Positions 1 through 5,881 of a stretch of 38,140 bases of DNA are shown here, in pieces; position 1 is the first letter of the stretch, and every line of letters starts with the position of its first letter. The notes under the pieces are model-generated. The model did not search any database. It had not been told where the DNA came from and saw nothing but the letters and a program-made list of their open reading frames with translations. The DNA is taken from positions 1 to 38,140 of the forward strand of contig CASFNK010000047.1 in NCBI GenBank assembly GCA_949295995.1, given 5' to 3'. The DNA comes from an uncultured Pseudomonadota bacterium. Its GTDB lineage: Bacteria; Pseudomonadota; Alphaproteobacteria; RF32; CAG-239. Made by a program: the position numbers and the translations under genes.

Positions 1-259
1 ATTCAGGAATTTCAAAAGTTAGACTTTTCCCACCGGTTATAAATTGAACCGATGCGGTTTTGAAATTTGAACGATTGGGCAAGCCTACCTCTAGGCTTGC
101 CCGTGATAAAGGTTCAAAGGTTTGGTTTCGACTGGTTCTTACGAAGTGTATGTATGTAGAGGCTGCCGCCTGTGAACGTTCATGAACACTATTTTCTCTC
201 ACACCTCCCAATCCGGTCAGTGCAAGTACGGATAATCCTATCACAAGCTGCTTTCTCAT
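1..259 (-). CDS. Secreted protein of unknown function, cut by the left window edge
   Basis: An open frame runs leftward from an ATG at 259 to the window edge without a stop, giving 86 codons. The first residues, MRKQLVIGLSVLALTGLGG, form a typical signal peptide (short basic start, hydrophobic core), so the product is probably exported; a possible cleavage region follows within residues 20-35. A GAGGT ribosome site lies 6 bases before the ATG, and a well-spaced sigma-70 promoter lies upstream (296-324). The visible mature part is rich in Ser, Thr, Asn and Arg and matches no family I recognise. A perfect 11-bp hairpin lies inside the frame (77-102), which is unusual for coding DNA. The start is well supported; whether the frame continues as a real gene beyond the edge cannot be seen. 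Confidence 0.55.
   Translation of the reverse strand, partial: MRKQLVIGLSVLALTGLGGVRENSVHERSQAAASTYIHFVRTSRNQTFEPLSRASLEVGLPNRSNFKTASVQFITGGKSLTFEIPE
77..102. repeat. Perfect 11-bp inverted repeat inside the left partial gene
   Basis: GGGCAAGCCTA and its exact reverse complement TAGGCTTGCCC are separated by a 4-base loop. There is no T tract on either side, so it does not look like an ordinary intrinsic terminator. Confidence 0.6.
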
Positions 260-295
260 AATATACCTCATTATAACTGAACCCTATCATGTTAT

Positions 296-324
296 AATTT
301 AGCATATCTCAAAGCGTTTGTCAA
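296..324 (-). promoter_or_regulatory. Sigma-70-type promoter for the left partial gene
   Basis: Read on the minus strand: TTGACA (319-324), a 17-base spacer, then TAAATT (296-301). The -35 box is perfect and the spacing ideal. The start codon at 259 lies about 30 bases past the expected transcription start. Confidence 0.6.
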
Positions 325-367
325 ACACATTTACTCGAAGATATTTATTTTGGCTAATGTAAGTAAA

Positions 368-1012
368 TCAAAATTCTAATTTATCGGAAAGAGAATCATA
401 GCGTTTGTGGATGCATTGGATGGCGGTTTTATGAACTCCGGGGGTGATGTCATAGATAATAAAACGCCCCTCTCGGTGGCTGGTAACAAAGCCATCATCT
501 CTTAGGCGTTTGAGATTTTGGGAGACTTTTAATTGTTCACTCTCAATTCCTGTGATGATGTCTGATACGCAAGAGGGACCGAAAAGTGTGAGATATTCCA
601 GTATCCGCATCTTGTCTAAATTTGCGAAAAGTTTGATTTGGTTGGCGGCCATCATGGTATAATCTCTTGGAAGGAGAGCCTTATAATCTTCTTGCAGGTA
701 GTGAAAACTATCCGTCATATAGCCGTAGAGTTTACGGAGACAGGTGAACAAACTGGCAGGATATTCTTCACAAATTTGATAAAAAATAAATAAGCCTCGG
801 CGTTGCGTTTGGACCAAATTGGCATCCCGAAGTTTTTTTAAGCTTTGGGAGACAATCATTTGTTCTTCCCTTACGCCTTTGGTTATGGCAGAGACGCAAG
901 AGGCACCGTAAACATCCAGATATTCCAAAATCTGCAGCCTTAAAGGGTGAGCAATGTAGCTCAATCCTTTAACGGCTTTTTTCATTATTTCGAGAGGAAG
1001 TTGTTTTTCCAT
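368..1012 (-). CDS. Tandem-duplicated ArsR-type winged-helix regulator
   Basis: The protein holds two homologous winged-helix DNA-binding domains in one chain, at about residues 18-81 and 127-191. Both show the same pattern: R(L/I)..ILEYL, then G(A/P)SCVS, VSQ.LK(K/R)LRD in the recognition-helix region, and a wing with RRG or REG before a F.I.Y strand. Ordinary ArsR regulators are about 100 residues with one such domain and act as dimers, so this looks like an internal duplication making a pseudo-dimer. Each half has one Cys in the same SCVS position, a possible thiol sensor (inference). A GTG at 1021 overlaps the stop of the upstream thioredoxin-fold gene; I prefer the ATG at 1012 although neither has a strong ribosome site. 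It is the last gene of a leftward three-gene operon. Confidence 0.8.
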   Translation of the reverse strand: MEKQLPLEIMKKAVKGLSYIAHPLRLQILEYLDVYGASCVSAITKGVREEQMIVSQSLKKLRDANLVQTQRRGLFIFYQICEEYPASLFTCLRKLYGYMTDSFHYLQEDYKALLPRDYTMMAANQIKLFANLDKMRILEYLTLFGPSCVSDIITGIESEQLKVSQNLKRLRDDGFVTSHREGRFIIYDITPGVHKTAIQCIHKRYDSLSDKLEF

Positions 1013-1017
1013 TAGGC

Positions 1018-1386
1018 TCACTTATTCAAATAAGGTTTTACATATTCTTCAAACTGAGCAGCATTATTGTCTGACCAACCCATAATGTATTTGTCTCCCA
1101 TGCAAAAGAGTGGCGTACCAATACGATTGCCTAGATTGAATTTTTCGGCACATTTGAACAAAAGCTCATAGCCTTGTTGGGTGCTAACGTTTTCCATATT
1201 TAACTTTAAATCGGGGTAATTTTTATTTAAATAAGCGATGGCGTCGTGGCAATGGGGGCAACTGTTAGAGTAAAACAGGTAAATTTGATTATTGGAAAGT
1301 TCTTTGCTTGTAATGCTACTTTGGTGTTCTTGGCACGCTCCGAGCAAACTTATCATACAGATTAGAGAAAGTAAAATTTTTTTCAT
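1018..1386 (-). CDS. Thioredoxin-fold (glutaredoxin-like) lipoprotein
   Basis: The start at 1386 gives a lipoprotein signal, MKKILLSLICMISLLGAC, ending in the lipobox LLGAC, so the protein should be lipid-anchored outside the inner membrane. The mature part has a redox motif, CPHC, after the strand IYLFYS, and a cis-Pro element, IGTPLF, typical of thioredoxin/glutaredoxin folds. A likely role is thiol-disulfide exchange in the periplasm; substrate unknown. The ribosome site AGGATA supports this start rather than the in-frame codon nine residues upstream. The gene sits 11 bases after the unknown upstream gene, and its stop lies just before the preferred start of the tandem ArsR gene, so all three are probably one operon. 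Confidence 0.75.
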   Translation of the reverse strand: MKKILLSLICMISLLGACQEHQSSITSKELSNNQIYLFYSNSCPHCHDAIAYLNKNYPDLKLNMENVSTQQGYELLFKCAEKFNLGNRIGTPLFCMGDKYIMGWSDNNAAQFEEYVKPYLNK

Positions 1387-1397
1387 TTTCTTATATC

Positions 1398-1982
1398 CTA
1401 TTCTATACAACAATCAACAGCTTTGCGAACAAAGGCTTTCATTTTTGCAAGAGCTCCTGACGGTTTTCCTTCTTTTGTTTCTTCTGTTGGTGCTGATTGA
1501 ACCGCTTCATTGACTTTTGCGGTTAATTGTTTGACGTCTTCCACACTTTCTTTTACCCATTTTACATCGGCAACGTTGAGCATATTCATATTCAAACCCC
1601 AAAACAGACAATACAATTCATAGGCTTGATTGAATAAATCATAAGCGGTCTCCTTATGCCCTAAACTTTGTTGCTTGGTGCCGACTTCCATCAGGCGCAT
1701 GGAAGAGGCAAGTAGGTGTTTGGAAATACACCAGACTTCGCCCTCGTATGATGGTATAATTTTTTGCATGAGGTTCTTTCTTTTTTCGCGAACCTCTTCA
1801 ATCAAATCATAAAAAGAGTTTTTGCCGGTTTTGGCTCCTGAAAATACCAAATGTTCCTCAATGCTGATGAGGTTCATTATGGCAATGGTTAAATCTTGGT
1901 CGGAGGATAAGTCTTTCGGATTTACTTTTTTTGATGAGTCAATCCGTTCAACAAACTCTTTGACGTTTTCGATTTTTTTCAT
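1398..1982 (-). CDS. Conserved-looking protein of unknown function, mostly helical
   Basis: A 194-residue cytoplasmic protein with no signal peptide or membrane segment. The start at 1982 is chosen because TAGGAGA lies 8 bases upstream; an in-frame ATG at 2003 has no such site. The centre (about residues 40-145) is helical and carries a dense block of charged and aromatic residues, including EEHL, EGEVWCISKHL, SMRLMEVGTKQ and LYCLFWGLN, which looks like a conserved family core. The C-terminal part is polar (residues 155-180) and ends in a basic helix with two Cys (DCC). I do not recognise a named domain. It is the first gene of the operon with the redox lipoprotein and tandem ArsR regulator, suggesting a shared stress or envelope role (inference only). 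Confidence 0.65.
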   Translation of the reverse strand: MKKIENVKEFVERIDSSKKVNPKDLSSDQDLTIAIMNLISIEEHLVFSGAKTGKNSFYDLIEEVREKRKNLMQKIIPSYEGEVWCISKHLLASSMRLMEVGTKQQSLGHKETAYDLFNQAYELYCLFWGLNMNMLNVADVKWVKESVEDVKQLTAKVNEAVQSAPTEETKEGKPSGALAKMKAFVRKAVDCCIE

Positions 1983-2117
1983 GGCGAATCTCCTAATTAA
2001 CATTATTTATATGTATCATAAAATCTATATATTAAAAGAGTCAAGTGTTAAAATAATATCATTAGTGTTTTTTTTATTTTCGGTAGTTATATTATAAAAA
2101 AACAACAGGAGGGGATA

Positions 2118-2732
2118 ATGAAATACTTATTATATTTAATTGCGGCAGGAATTGTCGGCGGGCTTGTTATCGGTGGTATTCATTTACTGAGAGTGGCTCA
2201 GAAAAATAAAAAAGAAATGGCTCAATTCGAAGGGACTGAAATAAACTTAAATAAAAATTTAGGCAAAGTTTTGGTGGTTTATTATTCTTTAAGCGGACAT
2301 ACCAAACAAATTGCCGAAATTATCAAGCAAGAAACCAATGCTGACGTTTATGAAATTAAAACAGTGGAAAAGGTGGATACAACACCTTGGTTTTATATGA
2401 CTTTGCGGGAACAATTAAAAGAAAAAAAATATCCTGATATTCAACAAGATTTTCCTAATTTTTCTAAATATGATATGATTTTTGTCGGGGCACCGGTGTG
2501 GTGGTACACTATGGCAACGCCGCTTTACAGCTTTTTGCAAAAAGTTGATTTTGGAGGCAAAAAAGTTGTGCCATTTTCAACCCAAGGGAGCAATTTCGGA
2601 ACTTATTTTGAGGATTTTGCAAAGCAAGCCAAAAATGCAAATTTACAAATCTCTCAAGCATTTAATAATTTACCTCAAGACTACCAAAAAGAAGAGCACA
2701 ATAAAGTGGTACAATGGTTGAATCAGCTTTAG
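2118..2732 (+). CDS. Membrane-anchored flavodoxin-like protein
   Basis: Residues 1-25 form a single N-terminal membrane segment (LLYLIAAGIVGGLVIGGIHLL) or uncleaved signal. The rest is a flavodoxin fold: KVLVVYYSLSGHTKQIA is the FMN phosphate-binding loop, and FVGAPVWWYTMATPLYSFL matches the second flavin-binding loop seen in flavodoxin-type NAD(P)H-independent family members. At 204 residues it is a normal flavodoxin plus anchor. It probably carries or transfers electrons using FMN at the membrane; the partner is unknown. The ribosome site AGGAGGGG 6 bases before the ATG is the strongest in this part of the window. A terminator-like hairpin follows 25 bases after the stop. Confidence 0.8.
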   Translation: MKYLLYLIAAGIVGGLVIGGIHLLRVAQKNKKEMAQFEGTEINLNKNLGKVLVVYYSLSGHTKQIAEIIKQETNADVYEIKTVEKVDTTPWFYMTLREQLKEKKYPDIQQDFPNFSKYDMIFVGAPVWWYTMATPLYSFLQKVDFGGKKVVPFSTQGSNFGTYFEDFAKQAKNANLQISQAFNNLPQDYQKEEHNKVVQWLNQL

Positions 2733-2756
2733 TCATTTTGATGACTTGAAATTTAG

Positions 2757-2803
2757 AACTCCGATTATACATCTTTGAAGATGTTTTTAATCGGAGTTTT
2801 TTT
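2757..2803 (+). terminator. Intrinsic terminator that also holds the ribosome site of the next gene
   Basis: AACTCCGATTA pairs with TAATCGGAGTT and is followed by a run of T, a good rho-independent terminator for the flavodoxin gene. The GGAG of the right arm (2793-2796) is also the only ribosome site for the autotransporter ATG at 2806. A possible -10 box TATACA (2766-2771) lies in the left arm; if used, the new transcript would lack the left arm and leave the ribosome site free. Confidence 0.75.
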
Positions 2804-2805
2804 AT

Positions 2806-4992
2806 ATGAAATATAAATGTTTGGGCTTTTATTGCAGCTTATTATTCGGGACTTCAACTCTTGCTTGGGCGGATATTCCAGCAGGAACTACTGAAAGCGG
2901 CGGAAGTGTGGCCAGAGGAACTGTGCAGAATGTTTATGGTACGGCAATTGATTTTTCGGTTAATGGTACGCAAAATATTATGTCGGGTGGAAATAGTCAA
3001 TATACCTCTCTTTATTCTTCCGGTCGGCAAGTCGTTAATTCAGGTGGCTATGCTTTGGCGACGCAAGTCAATAATAATGCTATGCAAACCGTGTTGGGAA
3101 AAGCCGAACAAACTTTGGTTAATTATGGACAACAGGTAGTTGAAAATGGAGGAGAGGCTCTTAATTCAACACTCAAATATGGCACAATGATTGTGCAAGC
3201 CGGTGGTTCGGCACAAGGAACAAATGTTTCTTATCGGGGAATCGAAACTGTTTATGGACAGGATACCGGTTCAACCATCAATTCTCGCGGAACCCAAAAT
3301 GTTATGTCCGGTGGTCAAGCTCTTAATACCACTCTTAACAGCGGAGGTAATCAATATGTTTATGCCGGAGGTTTGAGTTCGGGCACAATCATAAACGGCG
3401 GATATCAACTGATTGAAGGAAGTGCCGAAAATACGACGTTAAATGACGGAACCCAAATTGTTGATGGCGGAACATTAAATGGAGCAGTGGTTAATGGTTA
3501 TGGAGGATTGAGTTTTTCTTCCGGTGGACAAGGCTCTAATCTTACTTTGAATAATGGTGGTATTATGGCCTTTAGCGGAACATCAATATCCGATGTTCTG
3601 GTTAATAATGGAAATTTACTGGTAGAAGGGCAAGCTGAAATTAATAATCTCACTCAATTTGGCGGTTCTACTTTATTAGAAAATGGGGCTGTTGTGTCAG
3701 GTGTAACTAAACTTTCAGGGGGAGAGTTTAAGGTTCAGGGAGCCAATACAATACCTGTTTTAGAAATGAGCGGTGCTTCCGTTGATATGATTAATGATAA
3801 CCAATATGCAAAGTTAACAGTTGGTACGATTTCTGGTCAGGGAAAATTTTATCTCAATAGTCAGGCGGCCGCTTCACAAAGTGATGAATTAGTGGTTAAC
3901 GGCGGAAGCGGAAATTTCGGTATTGCTATGGTTGATAGCAGTTATGAAGAAATTTTTCCTCAAAATATTCCGATTGTGCAAGTCAATGGCGGTAATGCCG
4001 AGTTCTATCTCTTAGGCGGTGCAGTTGATGTCGGTGTTTATCGTTATGATTTACACCATATCGGAGATGAGTGGATTTTGGAGAAAACCTCGCAACTTAC
4101 TGAAACGGCTGTTATTACCAAAAATACTTATTCAACAATTAATTCAATTTTCTTAGCTCAAATGGAAACCATGAATAATCGTTTTGATGATTTACACCTT
4201 TATAAAAATTATGGTTTTTGGATTAAAACAGGGTGGCGTGAAGTGAAATTGAATTTTAAGGATAGTTCTGAAAGCAATGCTGATGTAGCAACTCTTCAGG
4301 TCGGTTATGATATGAAAGTTAAACAAGATTTGGTTGATACGATGGTTGTCGGGGCTTCTGTCGGATTTACAGATTCTTTAATCAAATTTGATTATAGCGG
4401 TAAGTCAAAAGGGGATACGGTTAATGTAGGGCTTTATTCTTCTTTAATGACAAAGGATAAATATTTTTTAGATATGATGGCGCATTATTATTGGCAAAAA
4501 CAAAAATTAAAAAGTTTTTTACCCCATGGTGATGATGTTGACGGAAGATATGATGTTAATGGTTGGAGTGTCGGTGCAGAGACCGGAAAAAGAATCAATT
4601 TTGATAATGGGTGGTTTGCCGAACCCCATTTGAAATTGAAATATATTGATCTTGGATCAATGGAGTATCGGACTTCTCTTAATACCAGAATAAAAGGACG
4701 TGGTGCTACCTCTTTGGAAGGACGAATGGGGGCTTCTGCCGGTTATGCTTGGGATGATAAGGAAGTTTATGTGGAATTTAATGTGGTGGAAGAATTTGAT
4801 GGTAAGAGTAAAATTGATGTCGCCGGAGAAACCTTGCATGAAGATGTTTCGGATACCATGTATGAGTTAGGTACCGGATTTAAGTTTCAACCTCATGAAA
4901 ATTTGTATTCTTATATCAGTGTTTCAACGCAGCTCGGTGATAAAATCGAAGTACCGATTGATTTGAGTTTCGGGCTAAGATATGAGTTTTAG
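2806..4992 (+). CDS. AIDA-type autotransporter (type Va secretion)
   Basis: A 728-residue self-secreting outer-membrane protein. Residues 1-22 are a signal peptide ending in LAWA. The passenger (about 25-440) is made of irregular repeats with the AIDA signature, such as NVMSGGQA..TTLNSGG and QVVNSGGYA, rich in Gly, Asn, Ser and Thr, predicted to form a right-handed beta-helix. The last ~270 residues, from about NNRFDDLHLYKNYGFW, have alternating amphipathic strands and end in GLRYEF with a terminal Phe, as expected of an autotransporter barrel inserted by BamA. The passenger is short compared with known AIDA adhesins. Likely surface adhesin or aggregation factor. The start codon lies three bases past the upstream terminator hairpin. 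Confidence 0.88.
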   Translation: MKYKCLGFYCSLLFGTSTLAWADIPAGTTESGGSVARGTVQNVYGTAIDFSVNGTQNIMSGGNSQYTSLYSSGRQVVNSGGYALATQVNNNAMQTVLGKAEQTLVNYGQQVVENGGEALNSTLKYGTMIVQAGGSAQGTNVSYRGIETVYGQDTGSTINSRGTQNVMSGGQALNTTLNSGGNQYVYAGGLSSGTIINGGYQLIEGSAENTTLNDGTQIVDGGTLNGAVVNGYGGLSFSSGGQGSNLTLNNGGIMAFSGTSISDVLVNNGNLLVEGQAEINNLTQFGGSTLLENGAVVSGVTKLSGGEFKVQGANTIPVLEMSGASVDMINDNQYAKLTVGTISGQGKFYLNSQAAASQSDELVVNGGSGNFGIAMVDSSYEEIFPQNIPIVQVNGGNAEFYLLGGAVDVGVYRYDLHHIGDEWILEKTSQLTETAVITKNTYSTINSIFLAQMETMNNRFDDLHLYKNYGFWIKTGWREVKLNFKDSSESNADVATLQVGYDMKVKQDLVDTMVVGASVGFTDSLIKFDYSGKSKGDTVNVGLYSSLMTKDKYFLDMMAHYYWQKQKLKSFLPHGDDVDGRYDVNGWSVGAETGKRINFDNGWFAEPHLKLKYIDLGSMEYRTSLNTRIKGRGATSLEGRMGASAGYAWDDKEVYVEFNVVEEFDGKSKIDVAGETLHEDVSDTMYELGTGFKFQPHENLYSYISVSTQLGDKIEVPIDLSFGLRYEF

Positions 4993-4993
4993 A

Positions 4994-5022
4994 AAAAAAT
5001 CCCCTCGTTTGAGGGGAAGTTT
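4994..5022 (-). terminator. Terminator of the YgiW-type gene pair
   Basis: CCCCTC and GAGGGG pair around a 4-base loop. The T tract (seven T) is on the minus strand, so it mainly ends leftward transcription; it lies just past the stop of the autotransporter and may act weakly in the other direction. Confidence 0.8.
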
Positions 5023-5024
5023 GC

Positions 5025-5393
5025 TTATTTACTCGGAATAATTTGAATGGAATCGACTTCTATTTTGGTTGGTTTGGTCCAGCTCTTGTCAACTTCGCCT
5101 TGAATTTGAATTTTGTCTTCCGGTCCAACTGTCAGACCGTTCCAATCATCATCATCTATTTCAATCTTGATTGTGCCGGTGGAATCTGCAAACATATATT
5201 TTTCATGTCCAACTTGGGAAGTGATGTTTCCTTGCATGGTAACATAAGATTCATCGGGCAAGTTTTCTATCTGGTTAACCGTTGTGATTGAGATGTTTTC
5301 GGAATTGCCGATAAATCCGCCATTGGTTTGCGCTGATGCAAGTGCGGCAAATGAGCAAATCAATGCAGTGGATAAAAATAAAACTTTTTTCAT
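5025..5393 (-). CDS. YgiW/YdeI-type periplasmic OB-fold protein, copy 1
   Basis: 122 residues with a clear signal peptide (MKKVLFLSTALICSFAALASA). The mature part fits the bacterial OB-fold family of YgiW/YdeI: VTMQGNI, then FADSTGTIKIEIDDDDWNG, then D.IQIQGEVD, then I.VDSIQII, in the family order. Family members are periplasmic and linked to stress tolerance (metals, peroxide, antimicrobial peptides) with no known enzyme activity. The ribosome site AAGGAG is well placed. It is the second gene of a tandem pair with 5451-5819 and shares its core motifs, so the two arose by duplication. Confidence 0.82.
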   Translation of the reverse strand: MKKVLFLSTALICSFAALASAQTNGGFIGNSENISITTVNQIENLPDESYVTMQGNITSQVGHEKYMFADSTGTIKIEIDDDDWNGLTVGPEDKIQIQGEVDKSWTKPTKIEVDSIQIIPSK

Positions 5394-5450
5394 TGTTTTC
5401 TCCTTATACTAAAGTTAATCAAATTTGTTTTTTATAGTTTATGATAATCT

Positions 5451-5819
5451 TTATTTTTGGGAAAGTTGTTTTTTTAACCGTGGGGTATATTTGTTGACTA
5501 AGTCGGCTTTAACCTCAACATCGGTCCAACCGTTATGAACTTCTCCTTGTACCTCAACTAAATCGTTGGAGTTAATACTTTCTCCTTCCCAATCTTCATT
5601 GTTGATAATTAGCAAAATATTTCCCGTTGAATCCTGAAAATTATAATTTTCATCTTCCAGCTTTTCGACAATATAGCCTTGCATATTAACATAAGAGCCA
5701 TCTTCCATGGTCTTGACCTCAGCAACGCTGTTTATGGTTTCATTATCTTCACAATATGCCGTTTGAGCAAGAGCGATAGTGGCTAAATACAATAAACTTA
5801 TTATGGTAAATTTATACAT
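5451..5819 (-). CDS. YgiW/YdeI-type periplasmic OB-fold protein, copy 2
   Basis: A 122-residue paralogue of the next gene in the same operon, of identical length. Signal peptide MYKFTIISLLYLATIALAQ. It keeps the family core YVNMQGYI, FQDSTGNILLIINNEDWEG, DLVEVQGEV and NGWTDVEV. It ends in a basic tail (RLKKQLSQK) that the other copy lacks. A strong ribosome site, AAGGAGAGGG, precedes the ATG. The 57-base gap to copy 1 holds a second ribosome site and no terminator, so co-transcription is likely. Role presumed envelope stress protection, as for the family. Confidence 0.82.
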   Translation of the reverse strand: MYKFTIISLLYLATIALAQTAYCEDNETINSVAEVKTMEDGSYVNMQGYIVEKLEDENYNFQDSTGNILLIINNEDWEGESINSNDLVEVQGEVHNGWTDVEVKADLVNKYTPRLKKQLSQK

Positions 5820-5881
5820 TTCCCTCTCCTTGATGAATGAAGAAAATGTAATCCTTATTTGTGTGATTTAAATAGGCCTTC

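Noticed and set aside
1292..1513. Plus-strand open frame
   Set aside because: It lies opposite two well-supported genes with ribosome sites and has none of its own.
2806..4992. Repeats in the autotransporter as a DNA tandem repeat or CRISPR
   Set aside because: The repeats are irregular at DNA level and explained by AIDA-type protein repeats; there is no constant repeat-spacer pattern.
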